From NCBI RefSeq assembly GCF_009742725.1, contig NZ_WPHG01000008.1:1-64000 (forward strand): a stretch of DNA of 64,000 nt. The letters run 5' to 3'. The notes beneath the pieces are model-generated. The model was not told the origin of the DNA. It ran no database searches and saw nothing but the letters and a program-made list of their open reading frames with translations. A program made the position numbers and the translations under genes. How positions within the stretch are numbered: the stretch's first letter is position 1; each line of letters starts with the position of its first letter. Source of the stretch: Nitratireductor arenosus (GTDB taxonomy: Bacteria; Pseudomonadota; Alphaproteobacteria; Rhizobiales; Rhizobiaceae). Positions 56,819 to 64,000 of the stretch are shown here, piece by piece.

Positions 56819-58390
56819 ATGGCGCAGGACGACAGCCTTTTTATCGGAGCCAGTCGCAAACCCGACGACAGCTATCAGGCGGCCGAACGGCTATTGCTGA
56901 AATACGCCAATCGCCACGGCCTAGTCACCGGCGCGACGGGTACCGGCAAGACGGTGACCTTGCAGATCTTGGCCGAAGCGTTTTCCAATGCCGGCGTTCC
57001 GGTCTTCTGTGCCGACGTCAAGGGCGACCTGTCCGGCATCGCCGCGATTGGGGAGACGAAGGATTTTCTGACCAAGCGCGCCGAGACGATCAGGCTCGAT
57101 CCCTATGAATTCCAGGAATTCCCGGTGATTTTCTGGGACTTGTTCGGCGAGAAAGGACACCCGATCCGCGCGACCGTGTCGGAGATGGGGCCGCTCCTGC
57201 TGTCGCGCCTGATGAACCTGACCGATGCGCAAGAAGGCGTGATCAACATCGCCTTCCGCATCGCCGATGAGGAAGGCCTGCTGCTGCTCGACATGAAGGA
57301 TCTGCAGGCGATGCTGGTCAACATCGCCGAGCGGGCCGACGAGATCAGCAAGGTCTATGGCAATGTCAGCAAGGCCTCGGTCGGCGCCATCCAGCGTTCG
57401 CTACTGGTCCTGGAACAACAGGGAGGTAAGCATTTCTTCGGCGAGCCGGCATTGCGCATCGACGATCTGATGCGCACGACTCGCGACGGGCGCGGCGCCA
57501 TCAGCGTTTTGGCGGCCGACCGGCTGATGATGAATCCCCGGCTATATGCGACCTTTCTGTTGTGGCTCCTGTCGGAACTGTTCGAAGTCCTGCCCGAGGT
57601 CGGCGATCCCGAGCGGCCGCGTCTGGTGTTCTTTTTCGACGAGGCGCATCTGTTGTTCGACGAGGCGCCGAAAATCCTTCTCGATCGCGTCGAGCAGGTC
57701 GTGCGTCTTATCCGCTCGAAAGGCGTCGGCGTCTATTTCGTGACGCAGAACCCGCTCGATGTGCCCGAGACGGTCCTGTCCCAGCTCGGCAATCGTATCC
57801 AGCACGCACTGCGCGCCTACACGCCGCGCGAGCAGAAGGCGGTGAAGACGGCGGCCGAAACCTTCCGGCCCAATCCCGATTTCGACTGCGCCACCGCGAT
57901 CACGCAGCTCGGTGTCGGCGAGGCGCTGGTGTCGACACTCGAGGCCAAGGGAGTGCCGTCCATGGTGCAACGCACGCTGATCCGGCCGCCCTCGTCCAGG
58001 CTGGGACCGATCTCGGAAGCCGAACGCGAAAAAATCAGCGCGATCAGCCCCGTCGCCGGCCAGTACGACACGCCGATCGACCGAGAATCGGCCTTCGAGA
58101 AACTGCAGAAGCGGGCGGCCGAAGCCGCCCGCGCCGAGGAGGAGGCGACGCGCCGCGACGAGGAGGAGGACCGCGGAGAGGCACGCACGCGCTGGACCCT
58201 GCCGGATTTCGACGATCGCGACGACGATCGGCGAGCACGCACGACAAAGCGCAAGACCACACGCAGCCGCAGCTCCAATCGTCAGAGCGTGACCGAGGCC
58301 GCCGTCAAGTCGGTGGTGCGTTCGGTCGGTTCCTCGCTCGGCCGCGCCCTGGTGCGCGGCATTCTCGGCAGTCTCAAGCGGGGGCGCTGA
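56819..58390 (+). CDS. HerA-like ATPase (DUF853 family)
   Basis: 523 residues. Walker A is GATGTGKT at 38-45; Walker B is [17 protein letters not shown] (about 264-280). [31 protein letters not shown] is the sensor region of HerA/FtsK-type hexameric pumps. The C-terminal 90 residues are very charged (Glu/Arg/Asp) and end in a basic helix. Stand-alone DUF853 proteins are widespread and of unknown role; no NurA nuclease or Sir2/phage-defence partner is next to it. ATG 56819 follows GGAGAGGA. Confidence 0.85.
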   Translation: MAQDDSLFIGASRKPDDSYQAAERLLLKYANRHGLVTGATGTGKTVTLQILAEAFSNAGVPVFCADVKGDLSGIAAIGETKDFLTKRAETIRLDPYEFQEFPVIFWDLFGEKGHPIRATVSEMGPLLLSRLMNLTDAQEGVINIAFRIADEEGLLLLDMKDLQAMLVNIAERADEISKVYGNVSKASVGAIQRSLLVLEQQGGKHFFGEPALRIDDLMRTTRDGRGAISVLAADRLMMNPRLYATFLLWLLSELFEVLPEVGDPERPRLVFFFDEAHLLFDEAPKILLDRVEQVVRLIRSKGVGVYFVTQNPLDVPETVLSQLGNRIQHALRAYTPREQKAVKTAAETFRPNPDFDCATAITQLGVGEALVSTLEAKGVPSMVQRTLIRPPSSRLGPISEAEREKISAISPVAGQYDTPIDRESAFEKLQKRAAEAARAEEEATRRDEEEDRGEARTRWTLPDFDDRDDDRRARTTKRKTTRSRSSNRQSVTEAAVKSVVRSVGSSLGRALVRGILGSLKRGR

Positions 58391-58408
58391 CGGCCCGGCG
58401 GGTTTCGG

Positions 58409-59143
58409 TCAGGAAACCGCCGGTGAAATGCCCGAGGTGACCAGGATCGGTGTGCGGTTGGGCACACGATCGTAAAGGTCCATCACGTCCTGGTTGAGCA
58501 TGCGCACGCAACCCGACGAAACCGACTTGCCGATGGTCCACCATTCCGGCGAGCCGTGAACCCGGTAAAGCGTGTCGACACCGTCCTGGAAGATGTAAAG
58601 CGCGCGCGCGCCGAGCGGGTTCATCAGTCCGGGCTCCATGCCGCCATTGCGGACGCTGTATTTTTCCAGCTCCGGCTTGCGTGCGATCATCTCGTCCGGC
58701 GGAGTCCATTTCGGCCATTTGCGCTTCCACTGGATAACGGCGCGCCCCGACCATTCGAAGCCCGCGCGGCCAAGGCCGACGCCGTATCGGATCGCCTGGC
58801 CGTTTTCGCGCACCAGATAAAGGAAGTGGCCCGAGGTATCGACCACGACGGTGCCGGGGCGCTCTCCAGTCGGGTCGGGAACCAGCCGGCGCAGATAGCG
58901 GCGTTCCATCTTGTCGATCGGAACCGCCGGAACATCGAAGCCGCCATCGGTGATCGGTGCGTACATGGTGGCGTAACTGCCGAAGGCCGAGCCCAACTCG
59001 ACATCTTCCTTCGGCTTGTTCGCGGGAGGGATGCCGCTCGTGGTCGTACATGACGCCAGCGCGAACGACGCGGCACCGGCCGCCGCGCCGGAAAGAAGTG
59101 AGCGCCGCGTCATGGGCGCGGACTTGTGATATCGGCCGGACAT
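58409..59143 (-). CDS. L,D-transpeptidase (YkuD), exported lipoprotein-like
   Basis: 244 residues. After a short basic leader, TRRSLLSGAAAGAASFALASC combines a twin-arginine-like start and a lipobox-like ALASC. The YkuD domain ends with VHGSPEWWTIGKSVSSGCVRM, the HxxxxxxxxxxxxSxGCxRM catalytic His/Cys motif. It cross-links peptidoglycan or attaches proteins to it. GAGG four to five bases ahead of ATG 59143 supports that start; ATG 59113 is an alternative. Convergent with the HerA-like gene. Confidence 0.9.
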   Translation of the reverse strand: MSGRYHKSAPMTRRSLLSGAAAGAASFALASCTTTSGIPPANKPKEDVELGSAFGSYATMYAPITDGGFDVPAVPIDKMERRYLRRLVPDPTGERPGTVVVDTSGHFLYLVRENGQAIRYGVGLGRAGFEWSGRAVIQWKRKWPKWTPPDEMIARKPELEKYSVRNGGMEPGLMNPLGARALYIFQDGVDTLYRVHGSPEWWTIGKSVSSGCVRMLNQDVMDLYDRVPNRTPILVTSGISPAVS

Positions 59144-59311
59144 GCTACCTCGCAAAGAAAGCCACTAGAAACGATTCAACGTCCGGCACGCCGAACATTT
59201 CCTCCCGCCGGGCTGATATGCCTGATCGAATGCGGCCACGGGGTGAAAAAACAAAGGCAGCCTTGTGGCGACGGCCTGACTGTTGCGTTCATGCAACAGG
59301 CGTTCGAGGCC

Positions 59312-59980
59312 TCAGCGGGTTTCGACCAGGCCGTCGAGCGACGGCAGAATCAGGGCCGGGGGGTAGTCACGATATTCGTCCGGCTGGCCGGCGCGATTGA
59401 TCCATACGGTACGGAATCCGAATTTGGTGGCGCCGGCAATGTCCCAACGGTTGGAGGATTGGAACGAGACGGCTTGCGGGTAAAGCCGCCAGGCGGTGGT
59501 GGCCATGTCATAGACGGCGGGATCGGTCTTGAAGCGTCCGATGTCGTCCACGGAAAAAATGTCGTCGAGCACCAGATCGAGACCCGCGGACTTCACCGCC
59601 GCTTCCAGCATGGCGCGCGAGCCGTTCGACAACACCGCCACCCTTGCTCCCTCCGCCTTGAGCGCCTTCAGGACCAACGGCACTTCCGGATAGCAGTCGA
59701 GCCGCCAATAGGCGTCGAGCAGGTCCTGCCGCGCCGCCCGGTCGGCCGAGGGAACGCGCTCGAAAGCATGGTCGAGCGCCTGCTCGGTTAATTGCCAGAA
59801 ATCGACGAAGGCTCCCATCATAGTACGGACCCAGGAATATTCGAGCTGCTTGGCGCGCCAGATTTCGGATAATAATTGGCCATCCGGCCCGACCGCCCCG
59901 GCATGGCGGCGCACGGCGGCATGGACGTCGAACAGCGTGCCGTAGGCGTCGAAAATGAAGGCAGAGTGGCGCATGGGCAT
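59312..59980 (-). CDS. (S)-2-haloacid dehalogenase, HAD type II
   Basis: 222 residues. All key haloacid-dehalogenase positions are visible: the nucleophile in IFDAYGTLFD, Arg in WVRTMM, VLSNGSRAML, Lys in RFKTDPAVYD, and FQSSNRWDIAGATKFG with Ser, Asn and Asp. It hydrolyses 2-haloalkanoic acids to hydroxyacids, or may act on a natural phosphate or ester. ATG 59980 (GGGGA upstream) or 59974. A single gene, divergent from the aminotransferase. Confidence 0.88.
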   Translation of the reverse strand: MPMRHSAFIFDAYGTLFDVHAAVRRHAGAVGPDGQLLSEIWRAKQLEYSWVRTMMGAFVDFWQLTEQALDHAFERVPSADRAARQDLLDAYWRLDCYPEVPLVLKALKAEGARVAVLSNGSRAMLEAAVKSAGLDLVLDDIFSVDDIGRFKTDPAVYDMATTAWRLYPQAVSFQSSNRWDIAGATKFGFRTVWINRAGQPDEYRDYPPALILPSLDGLVETR

Positions 59981-60121
59981 TGGTTCCCCGGTTGGAAAGA
60001 CTTGATCCGATGGGCCGGATCGGGTCAAGGGTGGGTTGGCGCAATCGGTGTTCCGGCACAGGCGATTGACGCCACGGCATGAACGGCTATCCATAGGTCA
60101 GCAACAAAGGACGTTCCAATC

Positions 60122-60997
60122 ATGGCTGTTGATACGAGCGCGCAGTCGCTGACCTGGACCTATCTCGACGGCGACTGGCATGAAGGCAATTTCCCCATCA
60201 TCGGGCCGCGCAGCCATGCCATGTGGCTCGGCACGACCGTGTTCGACGGCGCACGCTGGTTCGAGGGCGTGGCGCCTGATCTCGACCGGCATTGCGAGCG
60301 GGTCAACGCCTCGGCGATCGCGCTCGGATTGAAGCCGACTTTTACGCCCGAGGAGATTCTCGGCCTGACGATGGACGGGCTGAAGAAGTTCGACGGCAAG
60401 ACGGCGGTCTATATCCGGCCGATGTACTGGGCCGAGCATGGCGGCTATATGGGAGTTCCGGCCGAACCCGATTCGACCCGGTTTTGCCTGTGCCTGTACG
60501 AGGCGCCGATGATCTCGCCGTCCGGCTTTTCGGTCACAGTGTCGCCGTTCCGCCGTCCGACGCTGGAGACGATGCCGACAAACGCCAAGGCCGGCTGCCT
60601 TTATCCCAACAATGGCCGCGCCATCATCGAGGCCAAATCGCGCGGTTTCGACAATGCGCTCGTGCTCGACATGTTGGGCAATGTCGCCGAAACCGGCACG
60701 TCGAACATCTTTCTCGTCAAGGACGGCGAAGTGTTCACACCGATCGCCAACGGCACCTTCCTGTCCGGGATCACCAGGGCGCGTGCCATCGCCCTGCTCG
60801 GCGCGGCCGGAATGCGCGTGACCGAAAAAACGCTGAGTGTTGGCGATTTCCTCAATGCCGATGAAATTTTTTCCACCGGCAACCATTCCAAGGTGGTTCC
60901 CGTTATCCAGATCGAGGACCGGCGTCTGCAGCCCGGTCCCGTCGCCGAACGCGTGCGCGCGCTATACTGGGAGTGGGCGCACTCGATCACCGTCTAG
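60122..60997 (+). CDS. Branched-chain amino acid aminotransferase-like (class IV)
   Basis: 291 residues, fold type IV PLP enzyme. LGTTVFDGARWFEG, YIRPMYWAE, KAGCLYPNNGRAIIEAKSRGFD (with PLP-Lys in NAKAG) and ETGTSNIFLV are the family landmarks. It moves an amino group between branched-chain or related amino acids and 2-oxoglutarate. It could also be a D-amino-acid or 4-amino-4-deoxychorismate-type member; IlvE-like is the best fit. AAGGA upstream of ATG 60122. Confidence 0.85.
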   Translation: MAVDTSAQSLTWTYLDGDWHEGNFPIIGPRSHAMWLGTTVFDGARWFEGVAPDLDRHCERVNASAIALGLKPTFTPEEILGLTMDGLKKFDGKTAVYIRPMYWAEHGGYMGVPAEPDSTRFCLCLYEAPMISPSGFSVTVSPFRRPTLETMPTNAKAGCLYPNNGRAIIEAKSRGFDNALVLDMLGNVAETGTSNIFLVKDGEVFTPIANGTFLSGITRARAIALLGAAGMRVTEKTLSVGDFLNADEIFSTGNHSKVVPVIQIEDRRLQPGPVAERVRALYWEWAHSITV

Positions 60998-61103
60998 GGT
61001 CCGACCCTGACAAGACAACGTTGGGCCAGGCCCGTTGCGCAAGCGGGGCAGGGAGCTTAACTGAAAGCAACAACCCGTTCGTGTTTGAAAAAGGAGATTG
61101 ACG

Positions 61104-61706
61104 ATGGCTTTTGAATTGCCGGACCTGCCCTATGACTACGAGGCGCTCCAACCCTATATGTCGCGCGAGACGCTCGAATATCATCACGACAAACACCACA
61201 AGGCCTATGTCGACAACGGCAACAAGCTGGCTGCCGAGGCCGGCATGGACGGGCTTTCGCTGGAGGAGATCGTCAAGCAGTCGCACGGCAAGAATGCGGG
61301 CCTGTTCAACAATGCCGGACAGCACTACAACCACATCCATTTCTGGAAATGGATGAAGGGCGGCGGCGGCGGCAAGAGCCTGCCGGGCAAGCTGCAGGCG
61401 GCCGTCGACAGCGATCTGGGCGGTTATGACAAGTTCCGCGCCGATTTCATCAATGCCGGCACCACCCAGTTCGGCTCGGGCTGGGCCTGGCTTGCTGTGA
61501 AGAACGGCAAGCTGGAAATCATGAAGACGCCGAACGGCGAGAATCCGCTGGTGCACGGCGCATCGCCGATCCTTGGCGTCGATGTGTGGGAACACTCCTA
61601 CTATATCGACTACCGCAACGCGCGGCCGAAATATCTCGAGGCCTTTGTCGATAATCTCATCAACTGGGATTATGTGCTCGAATGCTACGAAAAGGCGGCC
61701 GGCTGA
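61104..61706 (+). CDS. sodB: Superoxide dismutase (Fe/Mn family, SodB-like)
   Basis: 200 residues. Metal ligands are in YHHDKHHKAY, AGQHYNHIHFWK and DVWEHSYYIDYR (Asp, His). GSGWAWL is present; Fe is more likely than Mn by the SodB-like pattern, but metal choice is not certain. It removes superoxide in the cytoplasm (no signal). AAGGAG nine bases ahead of ATG 61104. Followed by a clear terminator, so transcribed alone. Confidence 0.93.
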   Translation: MAFELPDLPYDYEALQPYMSRETLEYHHDKHHKAYVDNGNKLAAEAGMDGLSLEEIVKQSHGKNAGLFNNAGQHYNHIHFWKWMKGGGGGKSLPGKLQAAVDSDLGGYDKFRADFINAGTTQFGSGWAWLAVKNGKLEIMKTPNGENPLVHGASPILGVDVWEHSYYIDYRNARPKYLEAFVDNLINWDYVLECYEKAAG

Positions 61707-61740
61707 ACAGGCCGCCGCGAACGCGTTTGTGTCCAATGCA

Positions 61741-61772
61741 ACGGATCCCGGTTCCGGCCGGGGTCCGTTTTT
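61741..61772 (+). terminator. Factor-independent terminator of sodB
   Basis: ACGGATCCC pairs with GGGGTCCGT (nine pairs, one G-T) around a ten-base loop, followed by a run of five T. It lies 35 bases after the sodB stop. Confidence 0.85.
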
Positions 61773-61900
61773 GTTGACAGTCTGTTGACCGGGGCGGTGC
61801 CGACTTTCACACAAGCGTGATGACGCGTGAACCGTTTCTCGGCCATTATCACGCTGTAACGCCTTTGATTTCTTCCCCTGAACACCCTGGAGGATGGTTG

Positions 61901-62338
61901 ATGAAGAGATTGTTTGTGGCAGGCGCGTTGCTTGCGGTGACGGCGTCGTTGTCGTTTGCTGGCGCCGTCGAGGATCGCCAGGCGGTGATGAAGTCGATGG
62001 GCAAGGCGCTCGGTCCCCTCGCGGCGATCGCCAAGGGCGAAAACGCCTTCGACGCCGGCGTGGTCGAGCAAAACCTGACGGCCCTGAACGAGGCCGCCCA
62101 GAAACTCGATGTCGCCGCCCTGTTTCCCGAAGGCAGCACGACCGGTGAAACCGAGGCCCTGCCGGCGATCTGGGAGAATATGGCTGACTTCCAGGAGCGC
62201 GCCGACAAGCTGAAGGCCGACGTCGCCGAAGTGGCTTCGGCCGTGCCGGCCGACCAGGCCGGCGTGCAGGCCGCGCTCGGCAAGATCGGTCAGAACTGCG
62301 GCGGCTGCCACGAAAACTATCGCATGAAGAAAAACTGA
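61901..62338 (+). CDS. Cytochrome c' (class II, periplasmic)
   Basis: 145 residues. Signal MKRLFVAGALLAVTASLSFA, then a four-helix bundle and a C-terminal NCGGCHENYR heme site, the usual class II position. Cytochromes c' bind NO and CO and may protect against nitrosative stress. GGAGG seven bases ahead of ATG 61901; the frame from 61817 is not used. 14 bp before a diheme cytochrome gene, so co-transcribed. Confidence 0.92.
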   Translation: MKRLFVAGALLAVTASLSFAGAVEDRQAVMKSMGKALGPLAAIAKGENAFDAGVVEQNLTALNEAAQKLDVAALFPEGSTTGETEALPAIWENMADFQERADKLKADVAEVASAVPADQAGVQAALGKIGQNCGGCHENYRMKKN

Positions 62339-62352
62339 CCCGGCCGGCCAGC

Positions 62353-63294
62353 TTGTCAAAAACAACCCTCGGCAGGCTCGTCCTTGTTGTCGTCGTGCTT
62401 GGCGTGGCGGGCGGGCTTGTCCTTTTCTACCTTTCCGGACCGAACCGGCTGTCGCAGGAAACCGTTGCGGCGCTGCCCGAGGGCGACGCCGCGCGCGGCG
62501 AGCGCGTGTTCTGGGCCGCGGGCTGCACTTCCTGTCATGCGCGGCCGGGCGCGGAGGGCGATGCGATCCTGGAACTGGCCGGCGGGCTGGAACTCAAAAC
62601 ACCCTTCGGTACCTTCGTCGCGCCGAATATTTCGAGCGACCAGCAAGACGGTATCGGCGGCTGGTCGGCCGGCGATTTCGCCAACGCCATGCTGCGCGGC
62701 GTGGCGCCCGACGGAAGCCATTATTACCCGGCTTTTCCCTACGCCTCCTACGCGCGCATGCGCCCGGCCGACATCGCCGACCTTTACGCCTTCATGCGTA
62801 CCCTGCCGGCGGTACCGGGCGCTGCGCCGGGGCACGTGCTCGGCTTTCCGTTCACCATCCGCCGCGGGCTGGGGCTTTGGAAACGGCTCTACCTCGATCC
62901 CGAACCGGTGATCGCGCTTGGTCCCGACGCCGACGATAAGACGAGAGCGGGGCGCTATCTCGTCGAGGGGCCGGGCCATTGCGGCGAATGCCATACGCCG
63001 CGCGCCTTCACCGGCGGATCGAAGACGAATGAGTGGCTGGCGGGCGCCGCCGCGGCCGAGGGCGACGGCATCGTGCCCAACATCACCGCCGGCGAGGGCG
63101 GCCTGTCATGGTCGGCTGGCGATATCGCTTATTATCTGGAATCGGGCTTCACGCCCGATTTCGACACTGTCGGCGGAGCCATGGTCGCGGTCCAGAAGAA
63201 CATGGCGCGGCTGCCGGCCGAGGATCGCGAGGCGATCGCGGCCTATCTCAAGGCGGTGCCGCCGCGCCCGAACGGTTATCCCGCCCGCGACTGA
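62353..63294 (+). CDS. Membrane-anchored diheme cytochrome c
   Basis: 313 residues. N-terminal helix (about 8-29) as uncleaved anchor or signal, then two class I heme sites, AAGCTSCHA (near 57) and GHCGECHTP (near 211), each with a downstream Met-containing region. The pattern suits cytochrome subunits of alcohol/aldehyde dehydrogenase-type chains. TTG 62353 is the only good start; no strong ribosome site, so coupling to the cytochrome c' gene is likely. Electron partner unknown. Confidence 0.88.
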   Translation: MSKTTLGRLVLVVVVLGVAGGLVLFYLSGPNRLSQETVAALPEGDAARGERVFWAAGCTSCHARPGAEGDAILELAGGLELKTPFGTFVAPNISSDQQDGIGGWSAGDFANAMLRGVAPDGSHYYPAFPYASYARMRPADIADLYAFMRTLPAVPGAAPGHVLGFPFTIRRGLGLWKRLYLDPEPVIALGPDADDKTRAGRYLVEGPGHCGECHTPRAFTGGSKTNEWLAGAAAAEGDGIVPNITAGEGGLSWSAGDIAYYLESGFTPDFDTVGGAMVAVQKNMARLPAEDREAIAAYLKAVPPRPNGYPARD

Positions 63295-63318
63295 ACCGCC
63301 GGGCGCGCGATCAGCAGC

Positions 63319-63639
63319 CTATCGCGGCTTGCAGTAGGCCGACTTCTCGCCCGCACTGTGGTCGGAGCGGATGGCGTAAAGCCACGCCTCGCAACGCGCC
63401 TTGCTGGCAAAGCAGCCCGCCTCGAAGATCATCTGGTCGCGGAACATGCCTCTCTGGCCGATGCCGCGAAAGCTGCCGAAATAGGGGTCGTCGGGATATT
63501 GGCTGCATATGTTGGGCATCTCGCGCGGCCGCTCGCCGGGCCGCTCGACAATGTCCCCGGCGACGACCGGAAGCGTGAGCGCCGACAAGAGCAGGGAACC
63601 GGCCAGGCAGGACAATGCCGTATATGCGTTGCGGATCAT
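63319..63639 (-). CDS. Small secreted Cys-rich hypothetical protein
   Basis: 106 residues. Signal MIRNAYTALSCLAGSLLLSALTLPVVA, then a mature part with four cysteines (NICSQY, AGCFAS, ARCEAW, AYCKPR) that could form two disulfides. AAGGAG six bases ahead of ATG 63639 supports it. No family recognised. Convergent with the diheme cytochrome gene. Confidence 0.7.
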   Translation of the reverse strand: MIRNAYTALSCLAGSLLLSALTLPVVAGDIVERPGERPREMPNICSQYPDDPYFGSFRGIGQRGMFRDQMIFEAGCFASKARCEAWLYAIRSDHSAGEKSAYCKPR

Positions 63640-63719
63640 GGAGAGCTCCTTCGCAAACGTTCGATATGCCCCTTTCTACAAAACAAAGCCCATTCGCCGC
63701 CGCCTGGCAACCATTCAAC

Positions 63720-64000
63720 TCAGTCCCGCCCCATCACCCTCAGAGCGAAGGCGTAGGCATAGGCGATTTCCTCGAGCCGCGAGAAACGCCCGGACGCCCC
63801 GGCATGACCGGCTTCCATGTTGATGCGCAAAAGTACCGGATTGTCTCCGGCCTTGCGGTCGCGTAGGCGCGCCACCCACTTCGCCGGTTCCCAATAGGTC
63901 ACGCGCGGATCGGTCAGCCCGGCTAGAGCCAGGATCGGCGGATAGGCCTTGGCGCCGACATTGTCGTAGGGCGAGTAGGCGGCGATGGTGCGGTAGTCGT
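63720..64000 (-). CDS. ptrB: Oligopeptidase B (S9A prolyl oligopeptidase family), C-terminal part
   Basis: The last 93 codons of a gene that continues beyond the window. AYSPYDNVGAKAYPPILA, GLTDPRVTYWEPAKWVA (with the catalytic Asp) and NMEAGHAGASGRFSRLEEIA (catalytic His) are the invariant end of oligopeptidase B. A serine peptidase that cleaves after basic residues in short peptides. N-terminal propeller and nucleophile Ser not visible here. Confidence 0.9.
   Translation of the reverse strand, partial: DYRTIAAYSPYDNVGAKAYPPILALAGLTDPRVTYWEPAKWVARLRDRKAGDNPVLLRINMEAGHAGASGRFSRLEEIAYAYAFALRVMGRD

Overview
The window is high-GC DNA from an alphaproteobacterium, most probably of the order Hyphomicrobiales (Rhizobiales). 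This rests on content: a betI-betC-betA-betB set with a rhizobial choline sulfatase, a Rhizobium etli type asparaginase, type III pantothenate kinase, TadE/TadG-like proteins, TAT-exported proteins of rhizobial type, and many 4-base ATGA stop/start overlaps. No rRNA is present, so genus cannot be given.

Layout. 1-6.4 kb is an accessory zone with lower GC than the rest: an IS3-family end at the left edge, scars of IS5- and IS256-family transposases, an acyltransferase gene, and an opposing three-gene surface-polymer operon (small YLDPGTGS-type membrane protein, methyltransferase, membrane sulfatase/phosphotransferase). Two 72-73 bp TA-flanked inverted-repeat elements bracket this block. 6.5-16.4 kb is one seven-gene minus-strand operon: GT2 glycosyltransferase with two membrane helices, asparagine-synthase-type amidotransferase, two-domain oxidoreductase, methyltransferase, SMR-size flippase-like protein, heparinase-like protein and GT-C transferase. 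It reads as a three-component lipid-linked sugar transfer system with added sugar-tailoring enzymes. 16.7-22.7 kb holds UDP-xylose synthase, CysQ, a PfkB sugar kinase, TadG/TadE-like proteins and a MarR regulator.

22.7-33.8 kb is an amide-acquisition module. It has a binding protein without a signal peptide (AmiC-like), a flotillin, a urea/amide-type ABC transporter, an in-frame fusion of the last transporter ATPase to an amidase, and an acyl-CoA synthetase. Inferred logic: sense and import an amide, hydrolyse it, and activate the acid to its CoA ester. A palindromic AT-rich motif recurs in the two intergenic regions at its front end.

33.9-34.95 kb is a roughly 1 kb mini-island between tRNA-Pro(CGG) and a diverged direct repeat of its 3' end. 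It carries a (p)ppGpp-hydrolase-like HD protein and two tiny genes, and a degenerate tRNA lies at the far repeat. 35-39 kb encodes phosphomannomutase and a fused mannose-1-phosphate guanylyltransferase/AGE-type isomerase (GDP-mannose supply). 39-45.4 kb is the choline-to-glycine-betaine operon under BetI, with a PLP dehydratase inserted. 45.6-52.1 kb contains thiolase/SDR, CoaX, DUF3750, asparaginase and a beta-helix TAT protein.

52.2-52.9 kb is a MazE/AbrB-Doc toxin-antitoxin pair with a readable promoter flanked by two identical palindromic cores. 52.9-64 kb is housekeeping: both methylmalonyl-CoA mutase subunits, a HerA-like ATPase, an L,D-transpeptidase, 2-haloacid dehalogenase, class IV aminotransferase, Fe/Mn superoxide dismutase with a clear terminator, cytochrome c', a diheme cytochrome c, and the C-terminal end of an oligopeptidase B. 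No CRISPR array, rRNA operon or phage structural gene was seen.
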